A stretch of 16,278 bases of DNA from the NCBI GenBank assembly GCA_030637455.1, contig DAOWGL010000034.1:1-16278 (forward strand), read 5' to 3'. Source of the stretch: Candidatus Nitrosopumilus sp. Its GTDB lineage: Archaea; Thermoproteota; Nitrososphaeria; Nitrososphaerales; Nitrosopumilaceae. Under the pieces are notes generated by a model. The model made no database searches and was not told where the DNA came from. It was given only the letters and a program-made list of their open reading frames with translations. The position numbers and the translations under genes were made by a program. Of the stretch, positions 1 to 7,072 are shown in pieces (positions within the stretch are counted from its first letter, which is position 1; every line of letters starts with the position of its first letter).

Positions 1-114
1 AAATATGATGTTGGCGAATATCAAAAAGGAAGAATCCATGCCTTATCAGATGAAATTGAATTAGTGTTTGGAAAGAGTCGAGGAGATCAATCCTTACTTT
101 CAGATTATTCGTAA
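1..114 (+). CDS. C-terminal end of an unidentified protein (partial)
   Basis: Frame 1 is open from the window edge to a TAA at 112-114 and gives 37 residues; the start lies outside the window. I do not recognise the family. The tail is charged and ends in QSLLSDYS, which loosely resembles a C-terminal PCNA-interacting (PIP) box (Gln, then a hydrophobic residue at +3 and an aromatic at +6). If that is real it would point to a replication or repair protein, but only one aromatic is present and the match is weak. The gene converges on glyA, with only two bases between the opposing stop codons. Confidence 0.6.
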   Translation, partial: KYDVGEYQKGRIHALSDEIELVFGKSRGDQSLLSDYS

Positions 115-116
115 AT

Positions 117-1439
117 TTATCTTAATTTGACGTATTCGTAAGCACCCAATTTGTTATCAAAACAGAATTTAACTTTCTGAAAGTCTTTTCTGAATGCTTT
201 AACTTTTGAAAGTATTTTCTTTGGATCTTTTTTATCAATTACAACTTGTTTTAGGTATGTAGCAATTTCTTGCATTTCATTTTTCTTCATACCTAATCGT
301 GTAATCTCAGAAACACCTAATCTTATTCCACCTGGATGGAAATAGTTTCTTCCTGCTTTGATATCACCAGGAATTAATTGTCTGTTAACAATAATGTTTG
401 CCTTTTCTAAATTAGCTTCTACCTTTCCACCATCAGAATAATCTAAAACATTAACTGCAATCTGATGTGATTCTGTAAAACCTCGACTTTCACCTAATAC
501 TTTGAATCCCATATCACTCAAGGCTTCTGCAAATATTTTGGCGTTTTTGATTACTTCGACTGCATAATCTTTTCCAAACTCTAAAGCTTCTGCAAACGCA
601 ACAGCTTTTCCAGCCATATGATGAATATGATGACTACTAGTAAGACCAGGGAAAGTTGCTTTTTTGATAACTTCTTCATGTTCGGTAGAACCTAAGACAA
701 GTCCTCCTTGAGGACCAAACAAAGTCTTATGAGTACTCATAGTCATTGTATCTGCTCCTTCGCGTAAAGGATCTTGGAACTTTCCACCAGCAATTAATCC
801 TGCAACATGAGCAGCATCATAATTGATATGCATATCATAACTTTTTAGAAAATCTGATAATTCTTTGACAGGATGAGGGAACAAGAATAATGAACCACCA
901 AACATTGCCATTTTCGGAACACGATTTTGTTTTTTGAGATCTTTTACTTTTTGTTTAGTTTTATCTACATCAATTGTCATTTCTTCAGCATTAAATGGAT
1001 AGAATTCTATTTCTAATCCATGAACTAATCCTGCAGTTCCAGAATGTTCCTTCTTGCCATGTGAGATATGTCCACCTGCTGGAATCGATGGTGCCAACAT
1101 AATGTCTCCAGGATTTGTAAATGCAGAATAAATTGCCAAATTTGCAACTACTCCTGAAATTGGTCTAACATCAGCAAATTTTGCTTTGTATAATTTTTTA
1201 GCTAATTTCATACATTCAAACTCTACCTCGTCAATGTAGGTACAACCAGCATAGACTCTTTCTCCAGGCCATCCTTCTGCATATCTATTTCCAAAATCAG
1301 AAATTATTGCTTCTCTGACTGCTGGACTAGGAATATTTTCACTTGCAATTAATGGAATTGAGTTTTCAAACCATTTGTGATGTTCTTTTAAATTTGTAAA
1401 TATTTTATCATAAGATTCTTTATTCTGGGATTTTGCCAT
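117..1439 (-). CDS. glyA: Serine hydroxymethyltransferase
   Basis: Pyridoxal-phosphate enzyme that interconverts serine and glycine, passing the one-carbon unit to a folate- or methanopterin-type carrier; cytosolic. The 440-residue product is normal length for the family. Visible signatures are the N-terminal IASEN segment (31-35), DAAHVAGL (208-215, where the Asp contacts the PLP ring nitrogen) and STHKTLFGPQGG (235-246), whose Lys238 is the expected Schiff-base lysine. The ATG at 1439 is preceded 26 nt upstream by a TATA-like element (minus-strand TTTTTAAATT), so the mRNA is probably leaderless and this start is sound. It is divergent from the thermosome gene. Which C1 carrier is used cannot be read from the sequence. 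Confidence 0.96.
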   Translation of the reverse strand: MAKSQNKESYDKIFTNLKEHHKWFENSIPLIASENIPSPAVREAIISDFGNRYAEGWPGERVYAGCTYIDEVEFECMKLAKKLYKAKFADVRPISGVVANLAIYSAFTNPGDIMLAPSIPAGGHISHGKKEHSGTAGLVHGLEIEFYPFNAEEMTIDVDKTKQKVKDLKKQNRVPKMAMFGGSLFLFPHPVKELSDFLKSYDMHINYDAAHVAGLIAGGKFQDPLREGADTMTMSTHKTLFGPQGGLVLGSTEHEEVIKKATFPGLTSSHHIHHMAGKAVAFAEALEFGKDYAVEVIKNAKIFAEALSDMGFKVLGESRGFTESHQIAVNVLDYSDGGKVEANLEKANIIVNRQLIPGDIKAGRNYFHPGGIRLGVSEITRLGMKKNEMQEIATYLKQVVIDKKDPKKILSKVKAFRKDFQKVKFCFDNKLGAYEYVKLR

Positions 1440-1460
1440 ATTCTACATCTTGATTTTCCC

Positions 1461-1470
1461 AATTTAAAAA
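1461..1470 (-). promoter_or_regulatory. TATA-like element of glyA
   Basis: The minus strand reads TTTTTAAATT, centred about 26 nt before the glyA ATG at 1439. That spacing puts the transcription start at or next to the start codon. Confidence 0.55.
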
Positions 1471-1479
1471 CACCGATGT

Positions 1480-1491
1480 GATTTTAAAATC
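1480..1491. promoter_or_regulatory. 12-bp perfect palindrome, possible operator
   Basis: GATTTTAAAATC is a perfect inverted repeat located between the glyA and thermosome TATA elements. It lies about 15 bp upstream of glyA's TATA and 20 bp upstream of the thermosome's. An 8-bp direct repeat (ATCTTGAT) also occurs at 1447-1454 and 1496-1503. A dimeric regulator could bind here, but chance palindromes are common in AT-rich DNA. Confidence 0.3.
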
Positions 1492-1511
1492 CTCGATCTT
1501 GATCTGGAAGG

Positions 1512-1519
1512 TATAAAAG
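1512..1519 (+). promoter_or_regulatory. TATA box of the thermosome gene
   Basis: TATAAAAG is the best-looking TATA box in the window, with a purine-rich GGAAGG BRE-like stretch just upstream. Its centre lies about 29 nt before the ATG at 1543, so transcription should begin near 1540-1543. This argues against translation starting at the TTG at 1534. Confidence 0.75.
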
Positions 1520-1542
1520 GGGAATCGGGAGTTTTGGCATCT

Positions 1543-3252
1543 ATGGGAATGCAGGCAACTTCAAAAGGTAATATGCCAGTTGTTTTGCTAAAAGAGGGCG
1601 GTACTGAAACTAAAGGACGAGAAGCCCAAAAAAATAACATTGCAGCAGCCAAAATTGTTGCTGAAATTGTTCATACTAGCCTTGGTCCAAGAGGCATGGA
1701 TAAAATGCTAGTTGATTCCTTAGGCGACGTTACAATTACAAATGATGGTGCTACTATTCTAAAAGAAATTGATGTTCAACATCCAGCAGCAAAAATGCTA
1801 GTTGAAATCTCAAAAACTACTGATAATGAAGTAGGAGATGGTACAACTTCTGCTGTTATATTAGCAGGTGCATTACTTTCACAAGCTGAATCGTTAATTG
1901 ATCAAGATGTACATCCAACAATTATTGTAGATGGATATAGAAAAGCTGCAAGAAAAGCAAAAGAATACCTTGAAGATATTGCAGACACAATTACAGCTAA
2001 TGATAAAAATATTTTAAATAAAATTGCAAAAACTTCAATGCAAACTAAACTAGTTAGAAAAGATTCTGATTTACTAGCAGATATTATTGTAAAATCTGTA
2101 CTTGCTGTTTCAGATAAAACTGGTGATACTTTTGATGTTGATATTGATGATATTAAAGTAGAAAAGAAAGCAGGCGGATCTATCAAAGATTCAACTATTA
2201 TTCAAGGCATTGTTCTTGATAAAGAAATTGTTCATGGAGGAATGCCAAGAAAAATTACCGATGCTAAAATTGCATTAATCAACACTGCATTAGAAATTAG
2301 TAAAACTGAAACTGATGCTAAAATTAACATTTCAAATCCTCAACAACTAAAATCATTTTTAGATGAAGAAAATAGAATGCTAAAAACAATGGTTGACAAG
2401 GTAATTGGTTCTGGTGCTAATGTAGTATTATGTCAAAAAGGATTAGATGATATGGCTCAACACTATCTTGCAAAAGCTGGTATTATTGCCGTTAGAAGAA
2501 TTAAAGAAAGTGATCTTACTAAACTTGCAAAAGCAACAGGAGCTAGAATAGTTACTAATCTTGATGATCTCTTTGAAAAAGATCTTGGTATTGCTGAAAA
2601 TGTAGAAGAAAGAAAAATTGAAGAGGACAAATGGGTATTTGTTGAAGGATGTAAACATCCAAAATCAGTAACATTACTTCTTCGTGCAGGCTCACAAAGA
2701 GTAGTAGATGAGGTAGAACGTTCTGTTCATGATGCTTTGATGGTCGTAAAAGATGTAATTTTAAAACCTCAAATTGTTGCCGGTGGCGGTGCCCCTGAAA
2801 CATTTGCAGCTACCAAAATTCGTGGTTGGTCTAAATCTTTAGAAGGTAGAGAACAACTTGCAGCAGAAAAATTTGCTGATGCATTAGAAGAAATTCCAAT
2901 GGCACTTGCTGATAACGCTGGAATGGATCCAATTGATACTCTTACACTTTTACGTTCTAAACAACAGAAAGGTGAAAAATGGACTGGAATTGATGTAATG
3001 AAAGCAAAGATTGGTAATATGAAATCAAGTGATATTATTGAACCACTTGCAGTTAAACTACAAATTGTTTCAGCAGCTGCAGAAGCTGCATGTATGATTC
3101 TTAGAATTGATGATGTTATAGCTACTCAAAAATCTGCAGGTGGACCTCCTGGTGGAGAAGGCGGAATGCCTGGAATGCCACCTGGAATGGGTGGTATGGG
3201 TGGAATGCCACCTGGAATGGGTGGTATGCCTGACATGGGCGGAATGATGTAA
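1543..3252 (+). CDS. thsA: Thermosome subunit (group II chaperonin)
   Basis: ATP-driven protein-folding chaperonin that forms double rings in the cytosol. Family signatures are clear: [13 protein letters not shown] and NDGATI in the N-terminal equatorial domain, the nucleotide-binding GDGTTS about 100 residues in, VAGGGAPE and [10 protein letters not shown] in the C-terminal equatorial domain, and a flexible Gly/Met-rich tail. The frame is open from a TTG at 1534, but the TATA box at 1512-1519 predicts a transcript beginning near 1540-1543. I therefore place the start at ATG 1543 (569 residues), with ATG 1549 (567 residues) a close alternative. The suffix of the symbol is arbitrary, because archaea often carry several paralogues. 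Its strong promoter fits an abundant or stress-induced protein. Confidence 0.96.
   Translation: MGMQATSKGNMPVVLLKEGGTETKGREAQKNNIAAAKIVAEIVHTSLGPRGMDKMLVDSLGDVTITNDGATILKEIDVQHPAAKMLVEISKTTDNEVGDGTTSAVILAGALLSQAESLIDQDVHPTIIVDGYRKAARKAKEYLEDIADTITANDKNILNKIAKTSMQTKLVRKDSDLLADIIVKSVLAVSDKTGDTFDVDIDDIKVEKKAGGSIKDSTIIQGIVLDKEIVHGGMPRKITDAKIALINTALEISKTETDAKINISNPQQLKSFLDEENRMLKTMVDKVIGSGANVVLCQKGLDDMAQHYLAKAGIIAVRRIKESDLTKLAKATGARIVTNLDDLFEKDLGIAENVEERKIEEDKWVFVEGCKHPKSVTLLLRAGSQRVVDEVERSVHDALMVVKDVILKPQIVAGGGAPETFAATKIRGWSKSLEGREQLAAEKFADALEEIPMALADNAGMDPIDTLTLLRSKQQKGEKWTGIDVMKAKIGNMKSSDIIEPLAVKLQIVSAAAEAACMILRIDDVIATQKSAGGPPGGEGGMPGMPPGMGGMGGMPPGMGGMPDMGGMM
3171..3228 (+). repeat. In-frame 30-bp tandem repeat in the chaperonin tail
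   Basis: Two copies of a 28-bp identical unit (3171-3198 and 3201-3228) lie at a 30-bp period and encode Gly/Met/Pro repeats. This is a flexible Gly-Met tail of the kind expected to point into the chaperonin cavity. In-frame expansion or contraction by slippage is possible. Confidence 0.85.
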
Positions 3253-3257
3253 ATCAT

Positions 3258-3274
3258 TTTGAAATCTTTTCAAA
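3258..3274 (+). terminator. Candidate terminator hairpin after the thermosome gene
   Basis: TTTGAAA and TTTCAAA arms (7 bp) flank a three-base loop, within a T-rich stretch starting 6 nt after the thermosome stop. Archaeal termination depends mainly on T-tracts, so the hairpin itself may be incidental. Confidence 0.4.
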
Positions 3275-3276
3275 CC

Positions 3277-3282
3277 TTTAAT
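3277..3282 (+). promoter_or_regulatory. TATA-like element of the 92-residue membrane protein gene
   Basis: TTTAAT is centred about 27 nt before the TTG at 3307, the spacing expected for a leaderless mRNA. It supports use of the TTG start. Confidence 0.4.
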
Positions 3283-3306
3283 TGCTAAATCTATTTACGA
3301 AAAATA

Positions 3307-3585
3307 TTGAATCAAACAACATCTAAAGCGCTTACTGGATTCAAGTACATTTACTTAATTGCATTTTTTGCATTACTTGCAGGATTATTTCATCCACTTA
3401 TCACTAACACTAGTTTTGATGGAGTGATTAGTGGAGTATTGGTATTGTTTGTAGGTCTTGCAGGTGGGGTTTTACTATACAGAGCTGCAACATCTGAAAG
3501 CAAAAGAGTAATTTTTCTAGGAAGCGGATTTACTTTAATGGCTATTTCATTATTCTATATTTTTCAACTTACTGGAAGAGCTTAA
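3307..3585 (+). CDS. Small three-helix membrane protein, function unknown
   Basis: A 92-residue protein with no recognised family. Three hydrophobic segments are evident, at roughly residues 13-31, 39-59 and 68-88, joined by short loops; a basic stretch (SKR, about 65-67) before the third helix could set topology. It starts at a TTG; the first in-frame ATG comes only near residue 78, inside the third helix, and a TATA-like element sits at leaderless spacing. Its stop overlaps the glnA stop on the other strand: the tetranucleotide TTAA at 3582-3585 supplies both. It stands alone between the thermosome terminator region and glnA, so context says little about its job. Confidence 0.75.
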   Translation: MNQTTSKALTGFKYIYLIAFFALLAGLFHPLITNTSFDGVISGVLVLFVGLAGGVLLYRAATSESKRVIFLGSGFTLMAISLFYIFQLTGRA

Positions 3586-5054
3586 ACATCAAAGTAGAGA
3601 TAAAATTCGTGTGGGTGTGGTCTAATGGCTATCTCACGTTGGTCTCTTCTTTCTAATTCTATAATTTTATCAATTACATCATTTGTGAAAATTGTGTTAA
3701 GATATTTTCTATCACTTTCTAACTCATCTAATGCTTCCCCAAGACTTTTTGGAAGAACACCAATTCCTCTCTTTGCTCTATCAGATTTTGTCATCTTGAA
3801 GATATCATCACGAACTTCAGGTCCTGGGTCCATCTTTTTCTTTACTCCATCCATTCCTGCTGCAGTTACTGCTGCAAACACAAGATATGGATTTGATGAA
3901 GGATCAGGTGCTCTAAATTCAAGCCTTTTAAGATTAGCATAATTTTTCCCTTTGAGATGTTTTGGAACTCTGACTATTGCAGAACGGTTTCCAGAACTCC
4001 ATGCAATGTATGCTGGAGCTTCATATCCTGGAACTAATCTGTGATATGAATTAGTTGTAGGATTACAAATAGCAGATAATGATTTTGCATGGTTAATGAT
4101 ACCGCCACAAAAGTATCGTCCAAGTTGACTTAATTCAATTTCATCATCTGAATCATAAAATGCATTTTCTAGTCCTTTCCATAAACTAACATTAACATGC
4201 ATACCAGAACCAGAATCCATTGCTATTGGTTTTGGCATCATTGTTGCAACTTTGCCATATTTTTGTGCAACATTTCTAATAACAAATTTGTATGATTGTG
4301 CAGCGTCTGCAGCATTTGTCATGCTATCATATTTGATATCAATTTCACATTGACCTGCTGTTGCTACTTCGTGATGATGGTTATCACATAAAATTCCAAA
4401 ATTCTTATTGAGAATATTTACACATTCATTTCTATATGGTGTAAGAGTATCTGCTGGAGTACTTGGGTAATATCCCTCTTGTAATCCCATAGGATAACCA
4501 TCACCTGATTGATTCCATGGAGCTTCTTTTGATTCAATAGAATATGATTGACCTTTGTAAGGAGTTAGAACATCCCAATGTACTTTATCAAATACAAAGA
4601 ATTCAACTTCTGGACCCCAAGCACTACTATCGTAACCTTGAGTTTTGAGATATTCTTCAGCTTTTTGGGAAATTCCTCTTGGGTCTCTTGATAACCGCCC
4701 TCTATCTTCACCCCAATAGACATCACATAGTAGTCTAGCAGTTTTATTTTCAGTCATCCAAGGAATAATTGCAAATGTATTTGGATCAGGTTTTAAAAGT
4801 AAATCTGAATCATTAATGTCGGCAAATCCAATAATAGATGAACCATCTAATTTTGGTAATCCATCTCTCATTTGTTCTGGAGTGAAGGTATTTGCTGAAA
4901 TTGTAGTATGATGAAAATGACCTGTAAGACCTGTAAATTGTAAATCAATAAACTGAATACCTTCATGTTGGATTCTTGAAAAAACTTCGTCAGAGGAATA
5001 TCCTATTGGAATTGCTTTACCGTGGCTGACTTTATATGGCAATTTATACTTCAA
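3582..5054 (-). CDS. glnA: Glutamine synthetase, type I
   Basis: ATP-dependent ligation of ammonia to glutamate, the main ammonium-assimilation step; a cytosolic dodecamer in the GSI family. The 490 residues show DGSSI (70-74), WGPEVEFFVF (146-155, metal-binding Glu), HHHEVATAGQ (226-235), the ATP-region MPKPIAMDSGSGMHVNVS (273-290), NRSAIVRVP (356-364) and RLEFRAPDPSSNPY (377-390). Where enterobacterial GSI carries its adenylylated Tyr, this protein has DDIFKM with Phe419, so that control is not expected. Translation starts at a TTG (5054), supported by a TATA-like element 25 nt upstream and by the absence of a nearby ATG. It is divergent from the GINS gene. Confidence 0.95.
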   Translation of the reverse strand: MKYKLPYKVSHGKAIPIGYSSDEVFSRIQHEGIQFIDLQFTGLTGHFHHTTISANTFTPEQMRDGLPKLDGSSIIGFADINDSDLLLKPDPNTFAIIPWMTENKTARLLCDVYWGEDRGRLSRDPRGISQKAEEYLKTQGYDSSAWGPEVEFFVFDKVHWDVLTPYKGQSYSIESKEAPWNQSGDGYPMGLQEGYYPSTPADTLTPYRNECVNILNKNFGILCDNHHHEVATAGQCEIDIKYDSMTNAADAAQSYKFVIRNVAQKYGKVATMMPKPIAMDSGSGMHVNVSLWKGLENAFYDSDDEIELSQLGRYFCGGIINHAKSLSAICNPTTNSYHRLVPGYEAPAYIAWSSGNRSAIVRVPKHLKGKNYANLKRLEFRAPDPSSNPYLVFAAVTAAGMDGVKKKMDPGPEVRDDIFKMTKSDRAKRGIGVLPKSLGEALDELESDRKYLNTIFTNDVIDKIIELERRDQREIAIRPHPHEFYLYFDV

Positions 5055-5074
5055 TCAAACACAAATACATCAGC

Positions 5075-5083
5075 CATTTAAGG
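5075..5083 (-). promoter_or_regulatory. TATA-like element of glnA
   Basis: The minus strand reads CCTTAAATG, centred about 25 nt before the glnA TTG start. This is a leaderless arrangement, and it decides for the TTG. Confidence 0.5.
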
Positions 5084-5095
5084 ATTAGGTAAGAC

Positions 5096-5653
5096 ATGTC
5101 AGAATCAAATCAAGTTGATATCAACTCTTTACATCATATAGTATTACGTGAAATTGAAGATGATTCAATTTCAGAAATTGATCCTAACTTTTACAGAAAT
5201 CTAGCTGATTTCATTGGAAATTTACAGAAACAAGAATTTGATGGAGTAGAAAATAAAATTAAAGATACTATGGTAGAGATGGTGACAGAATTAACATCAT
5301 TATTAATAGAAATTAGACTAGATAAAATTTCAAAAAATTCTGATTTAGAAATAAGTTATTTACTAGATGAAGAAAAATTCATTCTTGATTCACAAGAGGA
5401 TCAGAAAGAAAGAATAGAAATGATCGTATCGGCAACAATTAATGGAAAATCAAAATTCTTAGAATCATTAGCTCAAAATCACAAAACAAAAAAAATTGTT
5501 ATTCGTTTCCTACATGAAGTAGATGAAATTGTTGGTGCAGATCTTGAAAAATATGGTCCTTTCAAGACTGAAGATATAGCTACTATTCCATATGAGAATG
5601 CTCAGGCTTTAATTGCAAAAAATGTAGCAACTAAGGTTCATTTGGAAGATTAA
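5096..5653 (+). CDS. GINS complex subunit, Gins51 type
   Basis: Predicted DNA replication factor: GINS joins the MCM helicase and Cdc45/RecJ-like protein in the archaeal CMG complex. The 185 residues have the A-then-B domain order of the Sld5/Psf1-like Gins51 (Gins15) class. The helical A domain (about 10-125) includes the DPNFYRNLADFI segment (29-40). The small B domain (about 131-183) carries IRFLHEVDEIVGADLEKYGPF (136-156, quoted as IRFLHEVDEI plus YGPF) and DIATIP (160-165), with the near-invariant YGPF turn. It starts at the ATG at 5096, with a weak AAATACAT element at 5063-5070 as the best promoter candidate. It is divergent from glnA by 41 nt and followed by a membrane protein gene. 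Such genes are easily annotated as hypothetical. Confidence 0.85.
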   Translation: MSESNQVDINSLHHIVLREIEDDSISEIDPNFYRNLADFIGNLQKQEFDGVENKIKDTMVEMVTELTSLLIEIRLDKISKNSDLEISYLLDEEKFILDSQEDQKERIEMIVSATINGKSKFLESLAQNHKTKKIVIRFLHEVDEIVGADLEKYGPFKTEDIATIPYENAQALIAKNVATKVHLED

Positions 5654-5660
5654 ATAGAAA

Positions 5661-5666
5661 TTATAC
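5661..5666 (+). promoter_or_regulatory. TATA-like element before the 104-residue membrane protein gene
   Basis: TTATAC, within AAATTATAC, lies about 23 nt before the ATG at 5685. This suggests its own near-leaderless transcript rather than dependence on the GINS promoter. Confidence 0.35.
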
Positions 5667-5684
5667 CTTTAATCATCATAAAAT

Positions 5685-5999
5685 ATGTCTCATACAGGCG
5701 TTGAAGTATTTGATTTTCTTTTATTTTCTATTTTTCCAGTAATCGGAATTTTTCTAGTAGAAGTTATCAGCAGATTAGTAAAGGCACCGAAATGGATAAA
5801 ATTATGGATACAGGCTATTGTATCAATCGGATTTGGAATATCATATGGTCTAGGAAGTCTAATTGATATTGATATTTGGTTTATTTTATCTCCACCTCGA
5901 GATTTCCCAATGACAGCTATGGTGATGTTTGCACTTGCTATAGCTTTAATTTATCAAGGAAGAAGAGCAAAAATTTCTCCTGACAAAAGTCCGTATTAA
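5685..5999 (+). CDS. Small membrane protein, function unknown
   Basis: A 104-residue protein that I cannot assign to a family. Hydrophobic stretches at about 9-31, 43-62 and 76-91 suggest three membrane helices, with a basic tail after the third (GRRAK, about 92-96). The loop before helix three holds a Pro-rich SPPRDFP. It starts at an ATG with a TATA-like element upstream. It follows the GINS gene by 31 nt and converges on the AN1 zinc-finger gene, sharing a TTAA (5996-5999) that forms both stop codons. Confidence 0.75.
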   Translation: MSHTGVEVFDFLLFSIFPVIGIFLVEVISRLVKAPKWIKLWIQAIVSIGFGISYGLGSLIDIDIWFILSPPRDFPMTAMVMFALAIALIYQGRRAKISPDKSPY

Positions 6000-6223
6000 T
6001 TTCGAAATCTTCTAAAAATTCGTTTTAAAATATTTGGTTTGTTACGTCCACCATCACGAATAACTTTTCCATCTCCAAATCTTTTAGCTCTAATTTGACT
6101 GAGTTTTACACATCTATGTTCTTCAGGTAATCTATGTTCTGCACAAAATGGATCTTTGCAATAATTACATTGAAAAGGCATATCAGTTAAATCTCCACAA
6201 TAAGCGCATTTTTCAGACTGCAT
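5996..6223 (-). CDS. AN1-type zinc finger protein
   Basis: A 75-residue protein made of one AN1 zinc finger and a basic tail. The ligands fit the family spacing exactly: Cys6, Cys9, Cys19, Cys22, Cys27, His30, His36 and Cys38, binding two zinc ions. The last 20 or so residues are strongly basic (KRIFRRFRN), suggesting contact with nucleic acid, ribosome or membrane. In eukaryotes AN1 domains occur in stress and ubiquitin-linked proteins; the role of the stand-alone archaeal versions is not established. The ATG start at 6223 has a TATA element (minus strand TTTATTAAAA, 6253-6244) 25 nt upstream, so the transcript is probably leaderless. Confidence 0.9.
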   Translation of the reverse strand: MQSEKCAYCGDLTDMPFQCNYCKDPFCAEHRLPEEHRCVKLSQIRAKRFGDGKVIRDGGRNKPNILKRIFRRFRN

Positions 6224-6243
6224 ATTTTGTAATACTATTTTTC

Positions 6244-6253
6244 TTTTAATAAA
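6244..6253 (-). promoter_or_regulatory. TATA box of the AN1 zinc-finger gene
   Basis: The minus strand reads TTTATTAAAA, centred 25 nt before the ATG at 6223. This is a clear leaderless-type promoter. Confidence 0.6.
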
Positions 6254-6300
6254 GGTGCTAGAATTTTCTTGAAACTTCTTAATGTCTAAACATTTTTACA

Positions 6301-7071
6301 ATGTTCAACCATAGTTTGCTTGAAGATTATATGATTAAAGATAAAGTTGCAATAATTACCGGAGCCAGCAGTGGAATAGGATTTGCTACTGCTTTGGCCT
6401 TATCAAAAGCAGGTGCAAAAGTTGCAATAGGTGCTAGAAGAGTAGATAGATTAGAAGAACTTGCAAAAAAAATTACATCTGATGGTGGAGAAGTATTTTT
6501 TCAAAAATTAGATGTAACACAAAGATCTGAATGTGAAAATTTTGCAAAAGCCGTTTTAGAGAAATGGGGCTCTATTGACATTCTTATAAATAATGCAGGT
6601 TTGATGCCTTTGAGTTTATTCAAAAACCTCAAAGTTGATGAATGGGATAGAATGATTGATGTGAATATCAAAGGTGTTTTGTATTCTACAGGAGCTGTAA
6701 TTTCACATATGAAAGAAAAGAAATCAGGCCATATAGTTAATCTTTCATCAGTAGCAGGAAGAGTAGTTTTTGCCGGTGGTAGTGTTTATTGTGCAACTAA
6801 ATATGCCGTTGCAGCATTTACTGAAGGATTAAGACAAGAATTCAGTGTTCGTTCTAACATTAGAGTAACTAGCATTGAACCAGGAGTTGTTGCAACAGAA
6901 CTTAATGATACCATTACTGATGAATCCTTGAAAGGATTTGTTGAAAATGCAAAGAAAATGAAAGCATTACAAGCAGAGGATATTGCAAATGCAATTTTGT
7001 ATGCAGTTGATTCTCCATCACATGTTAATGTAAATGAGATTTTGATACGACCTACAACTCAAGCACTTTAA
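6301..7071 (+). CDS. Short-chain dehydrogenase/reductase (SDR)
   Basis: NAD(P)-dependent oxidoreductase of the classical SDR family; the substrate cannot be told. Numbered from ATG 6301 (256 residues): TGASSGIG cofactor loop (20-27), Asp71, NNAG (97-100), DVN with Asn122, and the catalytic Ser150, Tyr163 and Lys167 (YCATK). The GARR at 44-47, basic residues after the second strand, favours NADP(H). The first ten residues are extra relative to typical family members, so the ATG at 6331 (MIKDK...) is an equal or better start; no clear TATA box settles it. The next gene begins one base after the stop, so the two are almost certainly co-transcribed and may act on a shared pathway. Confidence 0.92.
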   Translation: MFNHSLLEDYMIKDKVAIITGASSGIGFATALALSKAGAKVAIGARRVDRLEELAKKITSDGGEVFFQKLDVTQRSECENFAKAVLEKWGSIDILINNAGLMPLSLFKNLKVDEWDRMIDVNIKGVLYSTGAVISHMKEKKSGHIVNLSSVAGRVVFAGGSVYCATKYAVAAFTEGLRQEFSVRSNIRVTSIEPGVVATELNDTITDESLKGFVENAKKMKALQAEDIANAILYAVDSPSHVNVNEILIRPTTQAL

Positions 7072-7072
7072 A

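Noticed and set aside
1902..2803. Minus-strand open frames inside the thermosome gene
   Set aside because: They have low-complexity composition (Ser/Phe/Ile-rich), match no family and lie wholly opposite a conserved coding region.
3161..3245. Tandem GGAATG-rich repeats as a CRISPR or satellite
   Set aside because: The units are in frame, have no spacers, and encode the normal Gly/Met tail of the chaperonin.
3625..3942. Plus-strand frame opposite glnA
   Set aside because: It mirrors the conserved glnA C-terminal region, and its composition is that of a complement-strand shadow.
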